DNA from: Heyndrickxia sporothermodurans
Lineage (GTDB): Bacteria; Bacillota; Bacilli; Bacillales; Bacillaceae_C
Direction of reading: 5' to 3'
Length of the DNA: 64,000 nt
Assembly (NCBI GenBank): GCA_016756695.1
Contig: CP066701.1
Span: 1,888,001-1,952,000 of the forward strand
The stretch's first letter is position 1, and every line of letters starts with the position of its first letter. The position numbers and the translations under genes are program-made. The notes beneath the pieces are model-generated. The model made no database searches and was not told the DNA's origin. It saw only the letters and a list, made by a program, of their open reading frames with translations. Shown in pieces: positions 44,814 to 52,843 of this stretch.

Positions 44814-46070
44814 ATGGAACTAAGGGAAAAAGCGATATTAGTAGGGGTTAATTTAAACCATCAAGACAATTTTGACTATTCAATGGAAGAGCTTCGAAAT
44901 TTAACGGAAGCATGTGATATCGAAGTCGTTGGAGAAATTACACAAAATCTTCAAAGAATCAATAAATCACATTATGTAGGGACTGGAAAAATTGATGAAA
45001 TTCGTGCGCTTGGGGAGATGGTAGAAGCAAATGTCATTATTTTTAATGATGAATTATCACCATCACAAATTCGAAATTTAGAGGCGGATATTGATTGTAA
45101 GGTTATTGACCGGACGATTTTAATATTAGATATTTTTGCTGAACGTGCGCGAACGAAAGAGGCACAGCTGCAAGTAGAGGTTGCCCAGCTGCAATATATG
45201 CTACCGCGCTTAGTCGGTCTTCGTGCATCTTTAGGTCGTCAGGGTGGTGGATCTGGCTTGGCCAACAGAGGTGCCGGAGAAACAAAGTTAGAACTTGATC
45301 GTCGAAAAATTGAGGCAAAAATCGTTGCCTTAAATAAAGAATTGGAGCATTTAGTTGCCCATCGGAAAACACAACGTAAACAACGGAAGAAAAATGATGT
45401 GCCTGTTGTTTCGCTCGTTGGCTATACAAACGCGGGGAAATCAACCATTATGAATGCGTTGGTAGAAAAATTTAACCCACTAGAAAATAAGCAGGTATTT
45501 GAAAAGGATATGCTATTTGCGACATTGGAAACTTCAGTTCGAAGCATTTCTTTAGCTGACCAAAAGTCATTTTTACTAACGGATACCGTCGGATTTGTTA
45601 GTAAGCTCCCTCACCATCTTGTTAAAGCATTTCGATCGACTTTAGAGGAAGTAGCAGAAAGTGACTTATTAATTCATGTCGTTGATTATTCCAATCCGAA
45701 TTATGAACGGCTTATGGACATTACGAATGAAACATTAAAGGATATTGGAATTGAAAACATTCCAACCATCTATGCGTACAATAAATCTGATTTAATGGAT
45801 GTTCAAATTCCGATGATTCGCGGTGAAGATGTATTTCTATCTGCAAAACAAAGAATTGGAATCGATGAATTAATCGAGTTGATTAGGAAGGAAATTTTCA
45901 CAGATTATGTTCAGTGTGAAATGTTAGTTCCTTATGATCAAGGAAGGATTATTTCCTATTTTAAAGATCATGCAAATGTGATGGGGATGAGTTATGAGGA
46001 AACGGGAACGAAGCTTGTGTTGGAATGTAAAGAGAGTGATTATGAAAGGTATAAGGAATTTGTGATTTAA
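44814..46070 (+). CDS. hflX: GTPase HflX, ribosome-splitting/rescue factor
   Basis: 418 residues. The N-terminal HflX domain includes HYVGTGKIDEIRALGEMV and FNDELSPSQIRNLEADID, then the coiled-coil RGAGETKLELDRRKIEAKI. The GTPase domain has G1 VGYTNAGKST, G3 DTVGFVSKLP and G4 YNKSD. GGAGGGAG supports ATG 44814, discarding an upstream in-frame start. HflX binds the 50S subunit and splits stalled ribosomes; close relatives (HflXr) give macrolide/lincosamide resistance. The attenuator-like leader favours an antibiotic-response role, which is inference. Confidence 0.95.
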   Translation: MELREKAILVGVNLNHQDNFDYSMEELRNLTEACDIEVVGEITQNLQRINKSHYVGTGKIDEIRALGEMVEANVIIFNDELSPSQIRNLEADIDCKVIDRTILILDIFAERARTKEAQLQVEVAQLQYMLPRLVGLRASLGRQGGGSGLANRGAGETKLELDRRKIEAKIVALNKELEHLVAHRKTQRKQRKKNDVPVVSLVGYTNAGKSTIMNALVEKFNPLENKQVFEKDMLFATLETSVRSISLADQKSFLLTDTVGFVSKLPHHLVKAFRSTLEEVAESDLLIHVVDYSNPNYERLMDITNETLKDIGIENIPTIYAYNKSDLMDVQIPMIRGEDVFLSAKQRIGIDELIELIRKEIFTDYVQCEMLVPYDQGRIISYFKDHANVMGMSYEETGTKLVLECKESDYERYKEFVI

Positions 46071-46136
46071 GGCGCTTTTCGTAAACATTGCTCTTTTTAC
46101 GAAATGATGCACCTATTGGCTGATACATGTCGTGAA

Positions 46137-46172
46137 AAAAGAGGATTGATCAAAAGTAATCAATCCTCTTTT
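46137..46172. terminator. Bidirectional terminator between hflX and the lipoprotein gene
   Basis: AAAAGAGGATTGAT pairs with ATCAATCCTCTTTT. A/T runs on both sides let it serve both convergent genes. Confidence 0.85.
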
Positions 46173-46173
46173 A

Positions 46174-46551
46174 TTAAACTTGATATATCTTTTTCCCCAA
46201 TGGGTTATTGAGTGAATAATAAGTATCATTTATTTTAATTTCATTATCTAGGAAGGTTATATTAAATTCTTTATTGTTGGAAGAGAGAACGGCTTTATAT
46301 ATATAACCTTTTGTTTTTTCATGGTTTTCCATTTCTTTATATTCTTTTTCATTAAGAAGCTGAATAAAGTGTTGTATTTTATCTTTTTCAGTAATAGTGT
46401 GCCTGTTTCCATTTCTTCCGTCAATCACTTCTATTTTAGATACCGATTTATCACCAATCTCTATAAAATCCTTACTTCCTTTTGAACTTGTTTGAGAGCA
46501 ACCACTAATTAATAGGATTAAAGATATCGAAATCATAATAAAGTTTTTCAT
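46174..46551 (-). CDS. Small lipoprotein, 125 aa
   Basis: A lipoprotein signal with lipobox LISGC at residues 15-19 is followed by a polar mature domain of about 105 residues (SKIEVIDGRNGNRHTITEKD, then YIYKAVLSSNNKEFNITFLD). It should be anchored to the outer face of the membrane. The pattern suggests a small beta-sheet domain, but I do not recognise the family. Confidence 0.75.
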   Translation of the reverse strand: MKNFIMISISLILLISGCSQTSSKGSKDFIEIGDKSVSKIEVIDGRNGNRHTITEKDKIQHFIQLLNEKEYKEMENHEKTKGYIYKAVLSSNNKEFNITFLDNEIKINDTYYSLNNPLGKKIYQV

Positions 46552-46849
46552 TTTGATGGACGAACCTTGATTATATAGTCAAAATAAAAAGTGCATTTAA
46601 CCCAATAATCTTTCGGTGTATTGTTCGATGTATCATATAGAATTTCCTCCTGTTTTCAATTATTAGATATGAGCGCGTATGTTATTTAAATATTTCTATT
46701 TATTTATTGAAAAACCTCTGTTTATTGTAAAAAATTATTAAAAAAACACACGATTAGCAAATTAAAATTAAGGGGTAAAAAACTGTCCAAATTTGGTAGG
46801 AGGGTTTGTAACTGTTATAACTGAAGGTTGATTTTACCGAGTTTGAAAA

Positions 46850-47036
46850 ATAAACGGAAAAATTCCGTTAATTTAGGGAAATACTCATATTTCCCTAAAA
46901 ATAAGGGGAGTTTTTCCGCTTACCTCATCCAAATCTTTGGTTTTTGGCTGATTTAGAGCAGTTAGTCGGAATCTCTCCGCTTATATCTACATCTTTACCC
47001 ACCCTTATATACAATAGACGGAAATTCTCCGCTTAT
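46850..47036. repeat. Array C1 of small CGGAA...TTCCG palindromes
   Basis: Four palindromes centred near 46861 (ACGGAAAAATTCCGT), 46912 (GGGGAGTTTTTCCGC), 46972 (GTCGGAATCTCTCCGC) and 47025 (GACGGAAATTCTCCGC). Spacings are about 51, 60 and 52 bp. An extra stem AGGGAAATA/TATTTCCCT lies at 46875-46896. A direct, diverged copy of the same block is at 49205-49395 on the other side of the YeiH/LysR pair. Confidence 0.7.
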
Positions 47037-47097
47037 TATTTATATAAAGCCTTGGTTCCTAAACGTGATCTGGTCTTTTGACATTTTATGAAAATTT

Positions 47098-48135
47098 TCA
47101 CACGATAAAATAAACAATCACACTCAAGCAAATTGATGTGATGACCATGGCGATAAGTGGTCGCAGGGCTTTGGTGCGAAGGTCTTTTAGGCTGACGTTT
47201 AGGCCGAGACCGACCATGGCAGCAGTTAGACACCATGTTGTTACATTGGAAACGCCATTCGTAAAGCCGTCGGATACAGGGATGTGACTTCCAAGAACAT
47301 AGCTTCCGAATAGACTCATAACGATAAACCCAATTAAGAACCATGGAAATTCAATTTTATTTCCAGCAGTTTCTTTCCCGTGTTTTTTTCGATTCACAAA
47401 ATACATGAAAATAAAGCAAAGCGGAACAAGAAGGAAAACACGTCCTAGTTTAGCTAGTAAACCGATTGCTAAGGAATCCTCTCCACCCGGTGCAGCGGCT
47501 AAGGCCACATGGGCAATTTCGTGTAAACTTGTGCCAGACCAAATCCCATACTCGACAGGGGTTAATGGTAAAATAGGGCGAAGAATTGTATAAGCAATGG
47601 CAAAGATTGTTCCAACTAAAGCAATAATTCCAACTCCAATTGCAGTCTCTTCGTCCTTTGATTTAATGATTGGAGCGACAGCGGCAATCGCAGCGGCCCC
47701 ACACACTCCGGTTCCGACTCCTAATAAAAGGGAAATTGTTTTATCCGCTTTAAACACTTTAGCAAGCCACATCGTAAAGAGAATCGCAAAGGCGATCACA
47801 CCTACATCACGAATAAGCAGACCGATTCCGTCTTGAAACACCGTATTAATATTTAATTTTAATCCGTATAAAATAATAGCGAATCTCAAAAGCTTCTTCG
47901 ATGAAAAATTAATTCCCGATCGAATCGCTTCCGGGTATCCAAAAAATTGTCGGAACACAATAGCAATCACTATCGCGGATGCAAGCTGGCCGACATGATC
48001 GAATCCTGGGACTTTTGCTAAAAAGAAGCCAAGTAAAGCAATAAAAAAGGTAAATGCAATGCCACCGACCCAAAGGAGGGAAGACGGTTTTCGCTTCGGT
48101 TCCATCGGTTCAAGTACTTTTGCTCTTTCTTCCAT
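47098..48135 (-). CDS. YeiH/PSE family putative sulfate (or anion) exporter
   Basis: 345 residues and about 10 membrane helices. Family marks include ILYGLKLNINTVFQDG, GVGTGVCGAAAIAAVAPIIK, EYGIWSGTSLHEIAHVALAA and AAMVGLGLNVSLKDLRTKAL. This is the UPF0324/YeiH group (PF03601), often linked to sulfur metabolism and controlled by a neighbouring LysR protein, as here. The substrate is not established. Confidence 0.88.
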   Translation of the reverse strand: MEERAKVLEPMEPKRKPSSLLWVGGIAFTFFIALLGFFLAKVPGFDHVGQLASAIVIAIVFRQFFGYPEAIRSGINFSSKKLLRFAIILYGLKLNINTVFQDGIGLLIRDVGVIAFAILFTMWLAKVFKADKTISLLLGVGTGVCGAAAIAAVAPIIKSKDEETAIGVGIIALVGTIFAIAYTILRPILPLTPVEYGIWSGTSLHEIAHVALAAAPGGEDSLAIGLLAKLGRVFLLVPLCFIFMYFVNRKKHGKETAGNKIEFPWFLIGFIVMSLFGSYVLGSHIPVSDGFTNGVSNVTTWCLTAAMVGLGLNVSLKDLRTKALRPLIAMVITSICLSVIVYFIV

Positions 48136-48217
48136 GTCAACACCTCCAAAATTATTCTATACTATTACGATAATTCATCATTGACGATAAGGAAAATAAA
48201 TATATATGATGTTCATA

Positions 48218-48232
48218 ATAAGTAAAACTTAT
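48218..48232. promoter_or_regulatory. LysR-type box ATAAG-N5-CTTAT
   Basis: ATAAGTAAAACTTAT is a perfect inverted repeat and satisfies T-N11-A. It lies between the divergent LysR and YeiH genes, next to the LysR ribosome binding site, so it probably mediates autoregulation. Confidence 0.55.
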
Positions 48233-48253
48233 AAAGGGGGGAGGGAAGCTATG

Positions 48254-49150
48254 ATGGATCAGCATTTACTCGTGTTTGTCACGGTTGTAGATAAGGGGAA
48301 TTTTTCACGTGCGGCCGAGGAGCTTCATATGACGCAGCCTGCAGTGAGTCAATACATACAAGCATTGGAACGATCTTATGGGGCAAAGCTGCTTGATCGG
48401 AGCAATAAATTCGTTCGCTTAAATAAAGCAGGTGAGATTGTGTACTATCACGCAAAGGAAATTTTAGGACTTTATTCGAAAATGCAGGGCCTCATTGACG
48501 ATTTGACGAATCGGGCAAGTGGACCGCTGTCTATTGGAGCGAGCTATACATTCGGTGAATATGTGCTGCCACACTTAATTGCGAAACTCCATCAACAATT
48601 TCCACTCATTAAACCTAAGATTACAATTGGGAATACGAAAGAGATCTCAGAGTTAGTTATTGGTCACCAACTGGATGTCGGAATTATTGAGGGAGAATAT
48701 AAGGACCCGCATCTTTCAATTGAATCTTTTACCGAAGATATGATGTATGTTGTTGCCTCTTCCACTCATCCTTTATCTTTGCAAAAAAAGGAGATCCCAA
48801 TTTCCGACTTAGAGAAGGAAACATGGATTATCCGCGAAATAGGCTCAGGAACGCGAGAGGCAACAGAAACCATTTTCAAACGGTTATCCATAGCTCCAAC
48901 AGATACGATGGAATTCGGCAGTACCCAATTAATAAAAGAAACCGTAGAATCCGGATTGGGCATCACTCTTTTGTCTCAACTGGCAATAAGAAAGGAAATT
49001 TCGATGGGATTGTTAAAAACTCTCCCTGTTAAAGATACTCCTTTTAAAAGAAGTTTTTCAGTCGTCTTACGAACTTCCTTTCAAACGAAAGCACTGGAAG
49101 TATTTATAAGATTATTAAAGGAGCAGTTTAAAAAAAGGGGCTTCTCTTAA
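48254..49150 (+). CDS. LysR family transcriptional regulator
   Basis: 298 residues from ATG 48254 (GGGGGAGGG at 48236; ATG 48251 also possible). The N-terminal winged helix is MDQHLLVFVTVVDKGNFSRA, then AEELHMTQPAVSQYIQALER. The effector domain begins GPLSIGASYTFGEYVLPHL and contains ETVESGLGITLLSQLAIRKE. It resembles CysL/YeiE-type regulators. It is divergent from the YeiH exporter, whose control is the natural inference. Confidence 0.92.
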   Translation: MDQHLLVFVTVVDKGNFSRAAEELHMTQPAVSQYIQALERSYGAKLLDRSNKFVRLNKAGEIVYYHAKEILGLYSKMQGLIDDLTNRASGPLSIGASYTFGEYVLPHLIAKLHQQFPLIKPKITIGNTKEISELVIGHQLDVGIIEGEYKDPHLSIESFTEDMMYVVASSTHPLSLQKKEIPISDLEKETWIIREIGSGTREATETIFKRLSIAPTDTMEFGSTQLIKETVESGLGITLLSQLAIRKEISMGLLKTLPVKDTPFKRSFSVVLRTSFQTKALEVFIRLLKEQFKKRGFS

Positions 49151-49204
49151 CGATAAGTAGTTCCGTTTCGGTAGACCAATTAATGTCCTTTTTGAGGATA
49201 ATCA

Positions 49205-49395
49205 AAATAAGCGGATATTTTCCGGTAAAATAGCAGAATGGATCTCGGTTCGGGGAATATAAGCGGAGTTTTTCCGATTAAGCAAAGCAAAATTACTTAT
49301 TTTTGCGTTTTTCAAGTTAATAGTCGGAATCTTTCCGGCTATTTAAGGTATTTTCAGTGCTATTTCTTAAATAAGAGAAATTTTTCCGCTTATTT
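49205..49395. repeat. Array C2 of small CGGA...TCCG palindromes
   Basis: Palindromes centred near 49217 (GCGGATATTTTCCG), 49269 (GCGGAGTTTTTCCG), 49331 (TCGGAATCTTTCCG) and 49382 (GAGAAATTTTTCCGC). Spacings are 52, 61 and 51 bp, matching C1 in order and orientation. Beyond this, 49396-49533 holds only an ACAAAAGCTTG/CAAGCTTTTGT hairpin at 49442-49475 without a T run. Confidence 0.7.
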
Positions 49396-49533
49396 ATCGA
49401 TTTAGCGTCTAAATGAGCTTGTACAACTTCTCCATTAGTTAACAAAAGCTTGAGAAAAAAATCCCAAGCTTTTGTGCTACGATTTTAGATTTTATCCATG
49501 TTATCGAAAACTACTTATCTTAACGAGACAGCC

Positions 49534-50475
49534 CTATAAAAATGTACTTCCAATAAAGGAATAAACAATGATGGTCGCAAAAAGAATAGTGAGATGATTA
49601 AGTGAAAAAATAAACATTGTTGTCGCCCATTTTTTAGTTGTCATTTTTTTATAGCCAACAATACTTAAGATAAGCCAGGCAATACTTAAAATGAGTGCGA
49701 CTAACATAATCCCGATGCTAAATGTGATAAAAAGAAAACTTGCAGCAATTAAAGCAATCAAGTAGATATTTGTTTGTATATAAGTTCGCTTAAATCCTTT
49801 AACGACAGGAAGCATTGGAACATTTGCTGCTTTATAATCATCATACTTGCGGATGGCAATTGCATAAAAATGAGGCATTTGCCAAAGAACCATGATGACA
49901 AACAGGCCTAGAAGTGCTGGATGCATCATGTTAGTTGTAATCGCTGCCCAGCCAATAAGTGGAGGCATTGCTCCTGAAATACTTCCAACTTCCGTATTAT
50001 AAATGGTACGGCGTTTCGTCCACATTGTATAAGGCACAACATAGAAGAATAAACCAAGAAGCCCGAAGAGTGCGGCAAGTGGTGTTGTAAATGCAAGGGA
50101 TACTAATCCTACTACGGACATGATGATAGCAAGCAGGAGTACAGTTTTTGGCTGCAGTGCACCTGTTACTGTTGGGCGATTTTTTGTCCGTTCCATAATG
50201 GAATCAATATCACGGTCATATAAATTATTAAAAGCACCTGCAGCACCTATCACTAGAGCTGATCCGATCATCGCTAAAATGATCTCAGGAATCTTCTCAA
50301 GCGGGCTATAATCATTTATAAATAAAGCCAATGTTAACCCTGCAAACATGGCTAATAAGTTTGATTTAATAATACCGGTCTTAACCGTCTGTGCCAAAAT
50401 GGTCGTTAGCGATTGTTTTGAGACTGCGCTAGACGTACTTTGAACACTTTTATCGATCTTTACATCGCTTCGCAT
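49534..50475 (-). CDS. ctaB: Protoheme IX farnesyltransferase (heme O synthase)
   Basis: 313 residues, about nine membrane helices. The UbiA-type prenyl-diphosphate motifs are GAAGAFNNLYDRDIDSIMER and, later, AIAIRKYDDYKAANVPML; TYNTEVGS-like IYNTEVGSISGAMPPLIGW is typical of CtaB/CyoE. AAGGAAAGAGG supports ATG 50475. It farnesylates heme B to heme O for heme-copper oxidases. It stands alone here, without ctaA or oxidase genes, so it may be a second copy. Confidence 0.92.
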   Translation of the reverse strand: MRSDVKIDKSVQSTSSAVSKQSLTTILAQTVKTGIIKSNLLAMFAGLTLALFINDYSPLEKIPEIILAMIGSALVIGAAGAFNNLYDRDIDSIMERTKNRPTVTGALQPKTVLLLAIIMSVVGLVSLAFTTPLAALFGLLGLFFYVVPYTMWTKRRTIYNTEVGSISGAMPPLIGWAAITTNMMHPALLGLFVIMVLWQMPHFYAIAIRKYDDYKAANVPMLPVVKGFKRTYIQTNIYLIALIAASFLFITFSIGIMLVALILSIAWLILSIVGYKKMTTKKWATTMFIFSLNHLTILFATIIVYSFIGSTFL

Positions 50476-50680
50476 AGTTATCCTCTTTCCTTTTTCCAAG
50501 GTTATCTGCCATATAAGTTTATCATAATTCATAGAAGAAAAGTTTGTTCAGCTTTGAACAATTTTTAACAGATATATAAACAACTGCTTTTCTTATGTTA
50601 GGAAAAAGGAATTACCCACCATTTTGTCGAATGTATGGGAGATGGAAATTGGTAAATGTAATTTGAAAGGAGCAAGAATA

Positions 50681-50956
50681 TTGACCCATTCAAAAAAAAT
50701 ACATACAGAAAAAGTCGGACTTTGGGAAGAGGTACTAGATGAATTAAAGTTATCTCTCGAACCTAATGCGATTAAGACTTGGTTTAGTAAAGCAACAATC
50801 GATAGATTAAGCGAAAATGAAATGCTGGTTTGTGCGGTTAATGAATTCTCGGCAGACTGGATTAGGAAACATTTTCAAGCTGATCTCGAAAAGGCTGTAT
50901 GCAAAGTATTGGATCAGAAGGTTCGCATTCATATTTCTGTTCAATCGTCGAAGTAA
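50681..50956 (+). CDS. Free-standing DnaA domain I-like protein, 91 aa
   Basis: TTG 50681 follows GAAAGGAGC. Residues 13-90 read like the N-terminal domain of DnaA: LWEEVLDELKLSLEPNAIKT, then WFSKATIDRL, VCAVNEFSADWIRKHFQADL, ending VRIHISVQSS. The TW and NEF..DW positions are conserved. There is no linker, AAA+ or DNA-binding domain. In DnaA this domain drives self-association and recruits helicase or regulators such as SirA, so a lone copy might modulate initiation. That role is inference. Confidence 0.75.
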   Translation: MTHSKKIHTEKVGLWEEVLDELKLSLEPNAIKTWFSKATIDRLSENEMLVCAVNEFSADWIRKHFQADLEKAVCKVLDQKVRIHISVQSSK

Positions 50957-50987
50957 ACGAGATAAATTAACCGAGGAGGACGAGCGA

Positions 50988-51452
50988 ATGAATTATTTAT
51001 CGATTCGAAGAGCACGTCGGAAAGATATCGATGAACTAATCGACCTAATGCTCCAATATATCGTTGATTTTTATAAAAGACCGCGTCCTGAAGAGAAGGA
51101 GCTTCGAAACTTAATTGAACATTTATTATCTAATCCTGAAGTCGGCGTACAGTTTGTTGCAGAATTAGAAGGAAAACTGATCGGATTCTCCACATTATAC
51201 TTCACTTTTAGTACGACAAGAGTGAAGAAAATTGCGATATTAAATGATTTATTTGTCGCTCCCAAAACGAGAGGTATGAAGATTGGAGAGCAATTATTCA
51301 AGGAAAGTTTAGCCTATACAAAAGCTAATGACTATGCGGCAATGTCATGGCAAACCGCACATGATAATCTAATCGGTCAGTCCTTATATGAAAAAATGGG
51401 CGGCCAGCAAACAAATGACGAATGGATTAATTATGAGATTAGTAATATGTAA
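50988..51452 (+). CDS. GNAT family N-acetyltransferase
   Basis: 154 residues; ATG 50988 follows GAGGAGG. The acetyl-CoA site is IAILNDLFVAPKTRGMKIGE, then QLFKESLAYTKAND, followed by NLIGQSLYEKMGGQ. It begins 31 bp after the DnaA-like gene and may be co-transcribed. The substrate is unknown. Confidence 0.88.
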   Translation: MNYLSIRRARRKDIDELIDLMLQYIVDFYKRPRPEEKELRNLIEHLLSNPEVGVQFVAELEGKLIGFSTLYFTFSTTRVKKIAILNDLFVAPKTRGMKIGEQLFKESLAYTKANDYAAMSWQTAHDNLIGQSLYEKMGGQQTNDEWINYEISNM

Positions 51453-51514
51453 GTATCGAAGGGGAAAATAGAGTGAAGAGAGTCAGTGCTGCATATAGAT
51501 TTTATAAAAGGGAT

Positions 51515-51690
51515 GGCCAAAATGTATAGGAAAGCGCCGGATGCATAAAGATTTTACAAGAAAAAGGACAAAAATGTATAAGGAAGCCCGGGTTGCGTAT
51601 AGATTTTACGAGAAGAAGGACAAAAATATATAAGGAAAGTCCGGATACACATAGATTTTTCAAGTTGGAGGCCACAAATGTATACGAAAC
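51515..51690. repeat. Tandem array A2, four copies of the 52-bp A unit
   Basis: AAATGTATA landmarks lie at 51520, 51572, 51624 (AAATATATAAGGAA) and 51676 (AAATGTATACGAAA), exactly 52 bp apart. The linking cores GGATGCATAAAGATTTT and GTTGCGTATAGATTTT match array A1 at 30424-30775. The last copy contains the start codon of the TPR gene. Confidence 0.85.
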
Positions 51691-52169
51691 ACGAAATGGA
51701 GAAAGCAATCCAACTAAGAGAAGAGGGACATTTAATAGAATCGAATGAACTACTGATTCAATTAGCCAAAGAGCATCACGGTGATCCCGTAATAAACTAC
51801 CAATGTGCCTGGAGTTATGATGTGCTAGGTGAAGAACGTGAAGCTGTTCCTTACTATGAAAAGGCGATTTCATTGGGGCTTGAAGGGGAAGATTTAGAGG
51901 GAGCATTGCTTGGATTAGGAAGTACATACCGAACATTAGGTGAATATGAGAAGTCAAGACGTACTTTTTTAAAAGGAATCGAGTTATTTCCGCATAACCA
52001 TGCAATACGGGTATTCTACGCTATGACCTTATTCAACTTAAAGGACCATAATCAAGCGATGGAAATTCTTTTAAAAAGTATAGCTGAAACATCGAATGAT
52101 CCTCAATTGGTAAGCTACAAACGGGCGATTGAGTTTTACTCAGATAAATTAGATCAGGTTTGGGATTGA
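51678..52169 (+). CDS. Tetratricopeptide repeat protein
   Basis: 163 residues with about four TPR units: AIQLREEGHLIESNELLIQL, YQCAWSYDVLGEEREAVPYY, LGLGSTYRTLGEYEKSRRTF and FYAMTLFNLKDHNQAMEILL. It is soluble and probably a protein-binding adaptor. GGAGG at 51666 serves ATG 51678. The start codon and the first codons lie in the last unit of repeat array A2. A methyltransferase gene follows after 13 bp. Confidence 0.85.
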   Translation: MYTKHEMEKAIQLREEGHLIESNELLIQLAKEHHGDPVINYQCAWSYDVLGEEREAVPYYEKAISLGLEGEDLEGALLGLGSTYRTLGEYEKSRRTFLKGIELFPHNHAIRVFYAMTLFNLKDHNQAMEILLKSIAETSNDPQLVSYKRAIEFYSDKLDQVWD

Positions 52170-52182
52170 AAGGAGTAGTTAC

Positions 52183-52809
52183 ATGTTAAGTAAACAAGGT
52201 TTTGATTTATGGGCAAATGATTATGACCAAACGGTTCAACTAAGTGAGGAAAATAATCAATATCCTTTTGCCGGCTACAAAGAGATTTTAAATACAATTT
52301 TTAATGAGGTGATGCAAAAACCTTCATCTCATGTTTTGGATATCGGATTTGGAACAGGAGTTTTAACAACAAAATTATATGAACATGGGCAACATATTGA
52401 CGGAATTGATTTTTCCGCGAAAATGATTGAAATTGCTAAAGAAAAAATGCCGCATGCCCATTTAATCGAATGTGATTTTTCACAAGGTTTACCTGATGGG
52501 GTAAAAGCGAAACGGTATGAATCGATTATCAGCACCTACGCATTACATCATCTAACTGACGAGAATAAGGTGGAGTTTATTAAGGAATTGCTGCCATTAC
52601 TCAATGAACATGGGGCGATTTACATTGGAGATATCGCTTTTGAAACACGTGAAAAGCTCGAAGAATGCAGGCAGGAAAGTTTAGCTTATTGGGATCCTGA
52701 TGAATTTTATTTCGTTAATGAAGAGATTGCATCGGCTTTGAGTGATGTTTGTAAATGTGAATTTCATGCAATTTCACATTGTGGCGGTGTGTTTATTATT
52801 TCTCGTTAA
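52183..52809 (+). CDS. Class I SAM-dependent methyltransferase
   Basis: 208 residues. Motif I is VLDIGFGTGVLTTKLYEHGQ, motif II IDGIDFSAKMIEIAKEKMPH, and the later motif is YESIISTYALHHLTDENK. The opening LSKQGFDLWANDYDQTVQLS is typical of a Bacillus methyltransferase group. AAAGGAG precedes ATG 52183, 13 bp after the TPR gene, suggesting co-transcription. The substrate is unknown. Confidence 0.88.
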   Translation: MLSKQGFDLWANDYDQTVQLSEENNQYPFAGYKEILNTIFNEVMQKPSSHVLDIGFGTGVLTTKLYEHGQHIDGIDFSAKMIEIAKEKMPHAHLIECDFSQGLPDGVKAKRYESIISTYALHHLTDENKVEFIKELLPLLNEHGAIYIGDIAFETREKLEECRQESLAYWDPDEFYFVNEEIASALSDVCKCEFHAISHCGGVFIISR

Positions 52810-52843
52810 TAACAGGGGAAAGAAATAGGAGGCTCGTTGCCCC

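Noticed and set aside
47036-47344. Minus-strand frame overlapping the end of the YeiH gene
   Set aside because: It is out of frame with the clear YeiH coding sequence and runs into repeat array C1.
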